Below, in pieces: positions 32,141 to 39,478 of a stretch of 42,189 bases of DNA. Source of the DNA: Spirochaetaceae bacterium (GTDB lineage: Bacteria; Spirochaetota; Spirochaetia; Treponematales; Breznakiellaceae); contig JAITER010000003.1 in NCBI GenBank assembly GCA_031281945.1, positions 1 through 42,189 of the forward strand, given 5' to 3'. The notes beneath the pieces were generated by a model that did not search any database, was not told where the DNA came from, and saw nothing but the letters and a program-made list of their open reading frames with translations. Position numbers and translations under genes: made by a program. Positions within the stretch are counted from its first letter, which is position 1. Each line of letters opens with the position of its first letter.

Positions 32141-32190
32141 CGCCGCGCCTAAAGCGCGGTTTTCGCCGCTTTAGCGGCGAAAATGCGCCC
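32141..32190 (-). repeat. Family B-like partial copy
   Basis: On the minus strand GGGCGCATTTT, stem-loop (CGCCGC-TAAA-GCGGCG), AAAACC, then a second stem GCGC-type (CCGCGC-CTAAA-GCGCGG on plus). The start agrees with the family B framework but the tail (CTATCC-TTGCGCTT) is missing. Confidence 0.5.
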
Positions 32191-32267
32191 ATATCTGAAG
32201 AATAAAACATGGACGGCGGAAGAAACGGGAACGGGCGCGATTAGGGGGAGACTTACATCTTTTGCTT

Positions 32268-32276
32268 TGATACAAT
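32268..32276 (+). promoter_or_regulatory. Extended -10 element before the HAD gene, leaderless
   Basis: TGATACAAT is an extended -10 (TGn followed by TACAAT, 32271-32276) that ends 6 nt before the ATG at 32283. No good -35 and no ribosome binding site are visible. Confidence 0.42.
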
Positions 32277-32282
32277 TTGCGG

Positions 32283-32927
32283 ATGATTATACAAGGGGTT
32301 CTTTTTGATTTAGACGGTCTTTTGGTGGACACCGAGAAACCGTTTTTGAATTGCTGGGTGGAAGTTTGCAACGCTTGCGGATACACGGTCTCCATGGCGG
32401 AAGCGCTAAAAATGGTGGGCATGGGTTTAAGGGAAGAAGAAACGCTTTTAAAAGATATGTATGGGGATAAATTCCCTTTTGAAGAACTGCGTGATAAAAC
32501 TTTGCGTTTAACTGAAGAAATGCACAATAAAAACGGAGTCCTTCTTATGCCGGGCGCTAAAGAACTGCTTTCCCATGTTAAAAATAAAGGCCTTCCGTCG
32601 GCCGTCGCCACCGGCACTTTTTATGAAAGGGCTGTTTGGAAATTGCGATCCGCCGGAATTTTGAACGTTTTTGACGCGATTTGCACGGGAAGCGACGTCG
32701 AAAAAGGCAAGCCGGCGCCTGATATATTCATTTTGGCCGCGGAAAAAATAGGAATAGCGCCGGAAAATTGCGTGGGATTTGAAGATTCACCTGTAGGCCT
32801 GCTTTCCCTAAACGCCGCGGGCGTAAAAAGCGTTTTTGTAAAAGATCAAATAGAGCCGCCGCCCTCCGTTTTAAAAACTGTTTGGAAGCGGTTTAACCGG
32901 CTGGATGAGGCTATAACCCTGTTCTAA
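32283..32927 (+). CDS. HAD-superfamily phosphatase / phosphomutase-like protein
   Basis: A 214-residue cytoplasmic hydrolase of the beta-phosphoglucomutase-like subgroup. The nucleophile motif is FDLDGLLVDTE with D9 and acid-base D11. A helical cap occupies about residues 16-85. Motif II is VATGTFYERA (Thr), motif III is KGKPAPDIF with its Lys, and motif IV is VGFEDSPVGLLSLNAAGV. I start it at ATG 32283; a TTG six bases earlier overlaps the -10. It may act on a sugar phosphate, but HAD substrates cannot be predicted from sequence alone. Monocistronic, flanked by the repeat locus. Confidence 0.88.
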   Translation: MIIQGVLFDLDGLLVDTEKPFLNCWVEVCNACGYTVSMAEALKMVGMGLREEETLLKDMYGDKFPFEELRDKTLRLTEEMHNKNGVLLMPGAKELLSHVKNKGLPSAVATGTFYERAVWKLRSAGILNVFDAICTGSDVEKGKPAPDIFILAAEKIGIAPENCVGFEDSPVGLLSLNAAGVKSVFVKDQIEPPPSVLKTVWKRFNRLDEAITLF

Positions 32928-32938
32928 GCGGGTAAATA

Positions 32939-33310
32939 TTAAATTTTACCGTTAATCTTTTTTAGAACTATGCCGCTTAATATTTTATATTCTTGAGGTA
33001 ATAATTCGCTGTCTATCTGTTCATAGCGTTTAAGCAGATTTTCAAATTCGCTTTTGGCCGTGTTTAGCTTGTTTTGTTTGTAATGAATTAACGCTATCTC
33101 GTATTCCGCCATGCAAATAGACGCGGCGTCTTCCGGGAAACGCTCCAAAATAAGGTTGTAGTAATGAATGGCTAAATTATGGCGGTCGCGGTCGGTGGCT
33201 TCCTGGCCTTTCTGCACGATTTCCATTACGGATGCGTCTTTCGGAACTTCAGGTATTGAAACGCAGGAAACTAACAAAAAAACCGCCGCCAGGATGAATG
33301 AAAACTTCAT
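32939..33310 (-). CDS. Small TPR-like lipoprotein
   Basis: A 123-residue lipoprotein: signal MKFSFILAAVFLLVSC with lipobox LVSC (C16), then a helical mature part with tandem TPR-like helices (DRDRHNLAIHYYNLILERFPE and YEIALIHYKQNKLNTAKSEF regions). That points to a periplasmic or outer-membrane-linked scaffold protein, with some likeness to short BamD/YfiO-type proteins, but too short to be one. I start it at ATG 33310; a longer frame to 33346 runs into the promoter. A consensus-like promoter ends 7 nt before the ATG and there is no ribosome binding site. Confidence 0.7.
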   Translation of the reverse strand: MKFSFILAAVFLLVSCVSIPEVPKDASVMEIVQKGQEATDRDRHNLAIHYYNLILERFPEDAASICMAEYEIALIHYKQNKLNTAKSEFENLLKRYEQIDSELLPQEYKILSGIVLKKINGKI

Positions 33311-33317
33311 ACAAAAA

Positions 33318-33346
33318 ACGATATGTAAACAAAAAAGATTAGTCAA
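33318..33346 (-). promoter_or_regulatory. Promoter of the small lipoprotein, leaderless geometry
   Basis: On the minus strand TTGACT (33346-33341), 17-nt spacer, TATCGT (33323-33318), then 7 nt to the ATG at 33310. Confidence 0.58.
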
Positions 33347-33425
33347 GTTCCCTTTGGAAAAAAGCCGTCTTTCGTTCCCGGAAAATCCGGTTTTAAGAGT
33401 ACGCCTTAAAAGCCCGTGTTTCCAG

Positions 33426-34538
33426 TTACCAGAGTATGGAGCCTATTATCGTAATTACGCCTAGCCCCAATGGTATAAAGCCAATCACAAGGAAGGCGTT
33501 CTTGTCATTCCTGTCTTTTACTAAATCCGGAGCTATAGCCTCCATTCCAAAAGAAACAGCGGCTCCTCCCGCGACCAGAACGGATCCCAGAGTTACGCCC
33601 AATACTTTACGAAACAGCTTCCCGTCTCCAGACTGCTTGGCGGCGCGTTTTTTTTCTTTGGCGGCTTCTTCCTTAATCCTGTATTCAGAATCTACAGGCG
33701 GATAGGCCGGGCGGGATTCCAGGTCCCGCGAAAAAGCGGAAGTGTACACCTTTGGTATATATAACTGAAAAGAATACCCGCGCGCCGCCCAATACGGTTC
33801 TAGGCTTTCGTGTATAATTCTTTTTTCCACAATAGACATGATAGGGTCTATGTAAAGCGTCTCGCCCGCGTTCATAACAACCTGGCCGCGCACAAGTTTT
33901 ATCTTTTCCTCCTGTGTTTTAACGCGCCCTCTCTTTTCCAATTCAACTCTTTCCGCCGCTACAAGCGGCATCGTAACAAGCGCCCCCTCGTGTATGGCGG
34001 AGACTACAAGGGTGCGGTTCATTTTTTCATCATTCCAGCGGTGGATGGCGTAATCTATATTTACATCGCCGTTTTCTATTTCCACGATAGATCTTCCGGC
34101 GCGAACCAGAATTGTTTGATTTTCCGTCATGTTTATTACTCGCATACGCCCAAAATGAAGGGTTATAACTTGATAATCCGAGTTTTCCCCTGAGCTTTCA
34201 AAAACCGCGGAAGAAGCGTCCGATAAAAGTATTATTACCCCTGGCGGATTAGACCTAAGCTCCACAATGGAACCGTCTTTTGTTTGAACGCGGTCTTTTT
34301 TTTGCACGCTTATTCCGCCTGAGGGAATGGGCGAAACGCTGTAAACGCGAACCTGGCCGTCGTAAGACACTGAAAATTTTTCGCCGCGAGCCGAATAAAC
34401 TGAAAAATGCGAGATGTTTTGCGCGAAAGAAGAAAAAGGGATGAGCAAAAAAACCAGAATAAACGGCCTAAAAAGAGACGTTGGCCGTCCGTTAAATTTA
34501 AAACGCGAAAACTTTTGAATGCAAGAAAAAATACGCAC
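33426..34538 (-). CDS. FecR-domain secreted/membrane protein
   Basis: A 370-residue protein. An uncleaved or cleavable signal lies at about residues 23-40 (LFRPFILVFLLIPFSSFA). Residues about 75-165 form a FecR-like beta domain: VQKKDRVQTKDGSIVELRS type strand, then VIILLSDASSAVFES. The C-terminus has two hydrophobic spans (about 315-337 and 348-370). It is therefore exported and anchored at its C-terminus. In spirochaetes such FecR-like proteins are common and are not tied to iron-dicitrate signalling. It starts with GTG at 34538; GGAGGG is 4 nt upstream. No sigma factor is nearby. Confidence 0.75.
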   Translation of the reverse strand: MRIFSCIQKFSRFKFNGRPTSLFRPFILVFLLIPFSSFAQNISHFSVYSARGEKFSVSYDGQVRVYSVSPIPSGGISVQKKDRVQTKDGSIVELRSNPPGVIILLSDASSAVFESSGENSDYQVITLHFGRMRVINMTENQTILVRAGRSIVEIENGDVNIDYAIHRWNDEKMNRTLVVSAIHEGALVTMPLVAAERVELEKRGRVKTQEEKIKLVRGQVVMNAGETLYIDPIMSIVEKRIIHESLEPYWAARGYSFQLYIPKVYTSAFSRDLESRPAYPPVDSEYRIKEEAAKEKKRAAKQSGDGKLFRKVLGVTLGSVLVAGGAAVSFGMEAIAPDLVKDRNDKNAFLVIGFIPLGLGVITIIGSILW

Positions 34539-34981
34539 AGCGCCCTCCCATAATTCTTAAAAAACAGGCTTAGGCTGTTTCAACGCCTAATGTTTTGGAA
34601 CGGCGGCTTTTAAAAAACGCGGTTTCGCAAGGCTTTAGCCTGATAAACGCAACAGCCTGTCAAAATAACCGTAATGTGGAACAGCCGGCCTTAACGCCTT
34701 TATTTTTAAGAATAAACGCTTTCTATGTTATAACAGGCGGTTTAAGAACAGGTTCAAAAACCGCCGCTTCTTTATTATCGGAAAAAAAAAAGCCCGTTTT
34801 GAATGCGGCGCCGTCATGGAACCGCTTTTAACGCGCCGTAAAACGCCCTGTTTAGCCGCTTAATCCGTAAGCCGATATATAAATTAAGTCCGCGCCGCGC
34901 GGGCTTAATTTACACGGAAGGCGCAGAACAACGGGTTTCGCCGTTATCAGGCGGCTTCCCGCCTTTAATCTGGGAGGGGGC
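34539..34981. other. Intergenic region upstream of flgB
   Basis: No convincing gene. A strong hairpin at 34880-34912 pairs TAAATTAAG with CTTAATTTA around an inner CCGCG/CGCGG stem. A short AACGG/CCGTT stem follows at about 34930-34945. A 78-residue frame (34595-34831) is rejected. GGGAGGGGG just before 34982 is the flgB ribosome binding site. Confidence 0.5.
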
Positions 34982-35401
34982 ATGATTGCAAGCGGATTTT
35001 CCAAAACAGTAGATCTTATTCACAGGTCTTTAGACGTCAGCGCGTTGAGGGGTTCCGTTATAGCGAACAACATAGCCAACGTCGAAGTTCCAAATTTTAA
35101 ACGCCAGGAAGTTAATTTTGAGTCCGAACTAAAAAGAGCGCTTGACAGCGAAAACGCCAGGCCTGTAGTTGAGCACAAGATGACGGATTCCAGGCATATA
35201 TCAAATTATAATCCAAAAGATTACCGCGAGGTGCAGCCTAGGCGCGTTATGGATTATCTTTCTACGGTGAAAAACAACGGCAATAATGTGGACGCGGATC
35301 AGGAAATTCAGTTGTGGGTGCAAAATCAAATGATGTACTCGCTTATGGCTAATTCCGCGGCTTTTCATTTTAATCAGGTTAACAACGCGATTCGCGGGTA
35401 G
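34982..35401 (+). CDS. flgB: Flagellar basal-body rod protein FlgB
   Basis: A 139-residue proximal rod protein of the periplasmic flagellum. It has the family opening LIHRSLDVSALRGSVIANNIANVEVPNFKR (about residues 10-39; key motif ANNIANVEVPNFKR) and the C-terminal NQVNNAIRG coiled segment. GGGAGGGGG directly precedes the ATG at 4-5 nt. FlgC follows after 15 nt. In most treponemes fliE and the fliF operon continue from here, but in this window they do not. Confidence 0.93.
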   Translation: MIASGFSKTVDLIHRSLDVSALRGSVIANNIANVEVPNFKRQEVNFESELKRALDSENARPVVEHKMTDSRHISNYNPKDYREVQPRRVMDYLSTVKNNGNNVDADQEIQLWVQNQMMYSLMANSAAFHFNQVNNAIRG

Positions 35402-35416
35402 CGGCGGGGATGAAAT

Positions 35417-35875
35417 ATGGGTTTGTTTAATGCGATAAATATAGCCGCCACCGGCATGAGCGTTGAAAGACAGCGCACGGACGTTATAGCGAACAATATA
35501 GCCAACGTCTCAACCACAAGAACGGCGGAAGGCGGGCCTTATCAGCGCAGCCGCGTTATAATGCGGCCTATCGCGGGCCAGGCGTATTGGCGCAGCCCTT
35601 TTTTGCCGGACGGCATGGATAACGGCCCCGGCAAAGGCGTGCGTATAAGCGAAATACAAAAAGATTCTTCGCCTCCGCGCCTGGTCTACGATCCTACGCA
35701 TCCGGACGCGATAAAAAGCGGCCCGCGCGAAGGTTACGTTGAAATGCCGAATGTCGATATAGTAACCGAAATGACGGACATGATAGCGGCGAGCCGCGCT
35801 TACGAGGCTAACGCCTCCATAATCGAAGGCAGTAAAACGATGTTTCAGCAGGCTCTAGGTATAGGCCGCGCTTAA
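35417..35875 (+). CDS. flgC: Flagellar basal-body rod protein FlgC
   Basis: A 152-residue proximal rod protein. The N-terminus GLFNAINIAATGMSVERQRT and ANNIANVSTTRT is the conserved rod signature; VEMPNVDIVTEMTDMIAASR and AYEANASIIEGSKTM form the typical C-terminal helix. GGGGATG lies upstream. It is the last flagellar gene here; a family B repeat begins 6 nt after the stop and a tRNA gene on the other strand follows, so the operon ends abruptly. Confidence 0.95.
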   Translation: MGLFNAINIAATGMSVERQRTDVIANNIANVSTTRTAEGGPYQRSRVIMRPIAGQAYWRSPFLPDGMDNGPGKGVRISEIQKDSSPPRLVYDPTHPDAIKSGPREGYVEMPNVDIVTEMTDMIAASRAYEANASIIEGSKTMFQQALGIGRA

Positions 35876-35880
35876 AATCA

Positions 35881-36004
35881 GGGCGCATTTTTCGTTTTTT
35901 TCTTAAAAATACAGAAAAAACGAAAAACCAGGCTATACGCTAAAATTACACATAAATCCGGCAAGCGGATTTATGTGTAATTCCCGCTTCTATCCTTTGC
36001 GCTT
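35881..36004 (+). repeat. Family B repeat (variable-palindrome element), copy 2
   Basis: GGGCGCATTTTT, stem-loop 1 (35888-35927, arms TTTTTCGTTTTTTTCT and AGAAAAAACGAAAAA), CCAGGCTATACGCTAA, stem-loop 2 (35944-35982, arms AATTACACATAAATCCG and CGGATTTATGTGTAATT, perfect 17 bp), CCCGCTTCTATCCTTTGCGCTT region (35983-36004). Conserved linkers match copy 1 at 17914, while neither stem shares sequence with it. Confidence 0.82.
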
Positions 36005-36072
36005 GGGTGATAAAACCATTGTTTTTTTTAGTGAAGCCGTTTCCGGCGGGATGTAAATTGTATTTGTGATTA

Positions 36073-36159
36073 CGGAGAGAGAGGGATTTGAACCCTCGGA
36101 ACCCTCTCGGGCTCACACGAATTCCAGTCGTGCACCTTCGGCCGCTCGGTCATCTCTCC
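36073..36159 (-). tRNA. tRNA-Ser, anticodon GGA
   Basis: On the minus strand an 87-nt tRNA: acceptor GGAGAGA pairs with TCTCTCC; D arm TGACCGAGCGGCCGAAGG; anticodon stem CACGA/TCGTG with loop CTGGAAT, giving anticodon GGA (plus positions 36123-36125) for UCC/UCU serine codons; a long variable arm GAGCCCGAGAGGGTTC region; T arm GGGTTCAAATCCC. Discriminator G; CCA is not encoded. Length and long variable arm fit tRNA-Ser. Confidence 0.95.
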
Positions 36160-36339
36160 AGTTCGCCGTAGAATTTTCAAACTTAAAAATTTTAGAGCGG
36201 CCTCATCTTACATTAAATATATCGCCGCTGTAAAGACGGCGCGTTATACAAGCGGAAACCGGCCTGGAATAAAGGCGCGCGCCGCCTGGCGCGGAAAGTA
36301 AATTCTTATCGCGATTTTTACGGCGAACAGTAAAAGTCC

Positions 36340-36368
36340 TTTCCAGAAAGGGTTTTGTTTGCTATAAT
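36340..36368 (+). promoter_or_regulatory. Promoter of psd-pssA, leaderless geometry
   Basis: TTTCCA (36340-36345), 17-nt spacer, TATAAT (36363-36368, perfect -10), then 7 nt to the psd ATG at 36376. No ribosome binding site is present. Confidence 0.62.
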
Positions 36369-36375
36369 ACTATAA

Positions 36376-37053
36376 ATGCGTTTTTATTTTACAAAATTTG
36401 GATTGCCCCAGCTTGTCATTTTTCCCTGCGTCGTTGTTTTTTTGATGTTTCAGTCTTTCATTTTTTTAAGAAATTCTTTGTGCTTTGTTTTTGTGGAAAT
36501 AGTTCTTTTTTTATTATTGCTGTGGATTTTTTCTTTTTTTAGAGACCCCAAACGAAACATTGTTAAAGACGAAAATATTTTATATTCCCCGGCTGACGGC
36601 GTAATTACCGGCGTGGATCTTGTCGAAGAATCCCCGCTTGAATGCAAGGCTCTGCGCGTGGGGGTGTTTTTAAGTTTGTTTAACGTTCATATAAACAGGG
36701 CGCCATGCTCCGCGCGGGTGGACGCCGTTCTTTACAAGAAAGGGGCCTTTAAAAACGCAGCGTCAAAAGACGCGGGTGAAGTAAACGAATCAAATAATGT
36801 TTTTATGACGCGCGCAAGCGAGCCTTTTTGCAAAATTCTTGTGCGGCAAATTAGCGGCGTGGCCGCCAGGCATATAGTTTGCCGCGCAAAAGCCGGAAGC
36901 GAATACAGCCAGGGCGAAAAATTCGGCATGATTAAATTCGGCTCCCGCACGGAGCTTTACATTCCGGCGGACGGTGATTTTTCTTACAAAGTTTTAATTA
37001 AAAAAGGCGATGTTGTAAAAGCGGGAACAACTCCTTTAATTGTATTTAAATAA
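36376..37053 (+). CDS. psd: Phosphatidylserine decarboxylase
   Basis: A 225-residue membrane-associated enzyme that makes phosphatidylethanolamine from phosphatidylserine. It has two N-terminal hydrophobic segments, then FSFFRDPKRN, SPADGVITG and FNVHINRAP, all family motifs. The self-cleavage site is G189-S190 in KFGSRTELYIP, where S190 becomes the pyruvoyl group. The short form (about 220 residues) fits the Psd type found beside pssA in many bacteria. The stop codon is immediately followed by the pssA ATG, so the pair acts as one unit. Confidence 0.93.
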   Translation: MRFYFTKFGLPQLVIFPCVVVFLMFQSFIFLRNSLCFVFVEIVLFLLLLWIFSFFRDPKRNIVKDENILYSPADGVITGVDLVEESPLECKALRVGVFLSLFNVHINRAPCSARVDAVLYKKGAFKNAASKDAGEVNESNNVFMTRASEPFCKILVRQISGVAARHIVCRAKAGSEYSQGEKFGMIKFGSRTELYIPADGDFSYKVLIKKGDVVKAGTTPLIVFK

Positions 37054-38112
37054 ATGAATATGAAAAAAAATAAGACTCGAAAAGCGGAAAATTTCCATGT
37101 TAAAGAAAATCCGCGAGCGCTTCAGGCGGAAGCGGAGGGCGGCGCGGAAACGGAAGAAGCGGGCGTATACGGGCGGCGAAGGTTTAAACGCCCGCCGCGT
37201 TTAAGAGGCGCCAGGGCGTATTCAATTAAAAGCAGGCGGTTAAAGTATATCGCGGTTTTTCCTTCGCTTATTACCATAGTAAACGGCGTTTGCGGTTTTT
37301 TAGCCGTTGTTTACGCCAGCTCAGGCGGGGGCGAAAAACTTCTTTTTCCGTTTAGCGGCAAAAGTTTTTCGCCTTTTATGATTTCCGCCTGCCTCATCTA
37401 CCTTGGCATGATAGCCGATGTTTTGGACGGCCGCGTCGCCAGGCTTACAAAGACGACTTCAGGTTTTGGGGGCCAGCTCGACAGCCTTTGCGACGCGATA
37501 AGTTTTGGGCTGGCGCCGGCTTTTCTTGTTCTAAAAGCGTCTGGCGAAAAAATCGGCGCCTTTCCCGTTTCAAAATTTTCAATAATTGAAGACAGAACTC
37601 TATTAATGTTCGCTATAGTTTATGTTTCATGCGCTATAATACGCCTGGCGCGTTTTAACGTGGAAAACAAAGAAGAAGAATCGGCGCACATGTATTTTTC
37701 CGGCCTTCCAACCCCGCCGGCGGCCGCTGTTTTGGTTAGCTTTATTGTTTTGCAACAGTCGGCTTCTTCCGCTTCCGCCGTGTTGCCAGAGGCGTTAAAA
37801 CGCCTGGCTGATTTGTCATTGATTTATTTTTTACCGTTTTTAATGTTGTTTTGCGGATTTTTAATGGTTTCCCGCGTAAAATACCCGCACGTTGTAAATC
37901 ACTTATTGCGGGGCAAAAAGCCGTTTAATTTATTTATAATTATATTTTTGGTTCTGCTTATAGTGGTGTGGAACATTCATTTAATTGTAAGCCAGTGTGT
38001 TATATTTTTAGGCTTTTTAGGATTTGCGCTTTCCGGTTTGTTGCGCCCTCTTTTTAAGTTTAAAAAATCCCGTCCGCCCGCGGAGCCTCCGGTTTCGCCT
38101 CCTGTTGATTAA
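37054..38112 (+). CDS. pssA: CDP-diacylglycerol--serine O-phosphatidyltransferase
   Basis: A 352-residue membrane enzyme that makes phosphatidylserine from CDP-diacylglycerol and serine; psd then decarboxylates it. The CDP-alcohol phosphotransferase motif is complete: D125-G-x2-A129-R130-x8-G139-x3-D143-x3-D147. Several membrane spans follow. The first 65 residues are an unusual hydrophilic, very charged extension (many Lys, Glu, Arg) not needed for the fold; an in-frame ATG at 37060 would remove only two residues. The C-terminus is proline-rich (PPAEPPVSPPVD). It starts directly after the psd stop. Confidence 0.92.
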   Translation: MNMKKNKTRKAENFHVKENPRALQAEAEGGAETEEAGVYGRRRFKRPPRLRGARAYSIKSRRLKYIAVFPSLITIVNGVCGFLAVVYASSGGGEKLLFPFSGKSFSPFMISACLIYLGMIADVLDGRVARLTKTTSGFGGQLDSLCDAISFGLAPAFLVLKASGEKIGAFPVSKFSIIEDRTLLMFAIVYVSCAIIRLARFNVENKEEESAHMYFSGLPTPPAAAVLVSFIVLQQSASSASAVLPEALKRLADLSLIYFLPFLMLFCGFLMVSRVKYPHVVNHLLRGKKPFNLFIIIFLVLLIVVWNIHLIVSQCVIFLGFLGFALSGLLRPLFKFKKSRPPAEPPVSPPVD

Positions 38113-38190
38113 GAGCTTTATAGGGTGGAACAGCGGCTTGCGAGACCGGAATAAAAGGCCGCATTTTTAGCGGCGGTGAAAAACCGTATA

Positions 38191-38220
38191 TTGACAAAGC
38201 CTTCTTTTTGGGAATAAGGT
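38191..38220 (+). promoter_or_regulatory. Candidate promoter of the atp operon
   Basis: TTGACA (38191-38196, perfect -35), 18-nt spacer, TAAGGT (38215-38220), 6 nt before the atpB ATG at 38227. The AAGG inside the -10 could instead serve as a weak ribosome binding site if transcription starts further upstream. Confidence 0.5.
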
Positions 38221-38226
38221 AATCCC

Positions 38227-38970
38227 ATGAACAACGTGACGGAAAGCCATGTTTTTGCGTCCATAGTTATAGGCGGCAAACAGATTCCTTTTATAACGGA
38301 TGCGGTGGTTGTAAGCTGGCTTATCGTGGCGTTTCTTATAGGCGCGTCTATTTTGCTTACCAGGCGTTTAAAAAACATACCTGGCAAGGGGCAAAATTTT
38401 GTGGAAATTGTAGTTGAACTTATTTCCAACATTTGCCGCGATACGTTAGGGGTTCATGGAAAGACTTTTGCGCCTTATATAGGCGCGATTTTTTTGTTTA
38501 TTTTAACGAGCAATTTGGCTGGTATATTTAACATAGCGCCGCAAGGCGGTTTTTTTGCGAATGTTTTACATATAAAGGCTCTTGAAAATTTTAGGTTTGA
38601 AATAACGCCTCCCACAAAAAATTTTAACGTGGTTCTTTGTCTTACTTTCATGAGCGTATCCGTCGCTTTTTTCTGTGAATTCCACTACAAGGGTTTGCGC
38701 GGCTGGATGCGCAGTTTTTACCGCCCGATGGCCATTAACGGTTTTATTAAAATTCTGGACTATGTAGTTAGGCCGACTTCGCTTTGTTTACGCTTATTCG
38801 GTAATATAATAGGCGGTTTTATAGTAATAGAACTGATTTATCATGCTTTTCCGCCGGCGCTTCCGGCGGCGGCGGGCATATATTTCGACCTTTTCGACGG
38901 CGCTTTGCAGGCGTATATTTTTGTGTTTTTAACAATGGTATACATCAAGGAAGCGTCGGAAGAGGAATGA
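38227..38970 (+). CDS. atpB: F-type ATP synthase subunit a
   Basis: A 247-residue integral membrane stator of the F0 sector that forms the two ion half-channels. The essential arginine is R189 in LCLRLFGNIIGG. The N-terminal LLTRRLKNIPGKGQNFVE and the LTSNLAGIFN segment are typical. It is the first gene of atpB-atpE-atpF-atpH. Together with a c subunit of 76 residues this is the F-type enzyme; treponemes more often rely on V-type ATPases, which makes its presence worth noting. Confidence 0.93.
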   Translation: MNNVTESHVFASIVIGGKQIPFITDAVVVSWLIVAFLIGASILLTRRLKNIPGKGQNFVEIVVELISNICRDTLGVHGKTFAPYIGAIFLFILTSNLAGIFNIAPQGGFFANVLHIKALENFRFEITPPTKNFNVVLCLTFMSVSVAFFCEFHYKGLRGWMRSFYRPMAINGFIKILDYVVRPTSLCLRLFGNIIGGFIVIELIYHAFPPALPAAAGIYFDLFDGALQAYIFVFLTMVYIKEASEEE

Positions 38971-39000
38971 ACTGAAAAAAAACCGTGAGGAGGTTTTATA

Positions 39001-39231
39001 ATGAATGGTTTATACGCAATTGCGGCTGGAATCGCCGTGGTAACTTGTTTGGGCGCCGGCATAGGCATAGGCATAGTTTTTGGTAAAGCTGTTGAGGCCA
39101 TAGCCCGCCAGCCGGAGGCCAGCGGCAAGATAATGTCCACCACAATTTTGGGCGCGGCTCTCGCGGAATCCACTGCTATATACGGTTTGGTTGTTTCGCT
39201 CATCATTTTGTTTGTAAAGTGGGGCGTTTAG
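39001..39231 (+). CDS. atpE: F-type ATP synthase subunit c
   Basis: A 76-residue hairpin of two membrane helices joined by the polar loop ARQPEASGK. The ion-binding carboxylate is E56, followed by S57 and T58 (LAESTAIYG). Compared with the sodium-type c subunit of Ilyobacter, the E-S pair is kept, but the glutamine of helix 1 is replaced by I23 ([13 protein letters not shown]). That leaves the coupling ion uncertain, with protons somewhat more likely. AGGAGG lies 7-8 nt before the ATG, a strong ribosome binding site suited to the high copy number of this subunit. Confidence 0.95.
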   Translation: MNGLYAIAAGIAVVTCLGAGIGIGIVFGKAVEAIARQPEASGKIMSTTILGAALAESTAIYGLVVSLIILFVKWGV

Positions 39232-39478
39232 TTTTTTATCGTTAGGGCGCGTTTGTGCGCTTCTATTCCCGTTAGCGGTTCAGGCGTGTTTTGCGCCTGT
39301 TTTCGGCTTTAAAACCCGCGTTTAGCCGGTAAAAACGGTTAAACGCGAATTTCCGGCGCACAAGCGGCGTTTAAAATTCAACGTTTGCGCGGCGAAGTTA
39401 AAACTTGTGTTTTTATTTTTATACCCGGCTTTGGCTCTTTATGATTTTTTTTAAATTTCCGGCGTAGAAGGCTTTAAT
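39232..39478 (+). other. Long atpE-atpF spacer with a stem-loop
   Basis: A 247-nt gap inside the operon. CGCGTTTAGCCG and CGGTTAAACGCG form a stem around GTAAAAA at about 39318-39349. A GGCG-TTTTGCG-type small stem lies near 39283-39300. The hairpin could protect the atpE message or weaken transcription into atpF. No reading frame of note. Confidence 0.5.

Noticed and set aside
30693-32152. Several overlapping plus-strand frames of 150-256 codons
   Set aside because: They are translations of the 104-bp tandem repeat, which is read in all three frames because its length is not a multiple of three; no ribosome binding sites and no domain-like sequence.
34595-34831. 78-codon plus-strand frame upstream of flgB
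   Set aside because: No ribosome binding site, no recognisable composition of a folded protein, and overlaps palindromic intergenic DNA.
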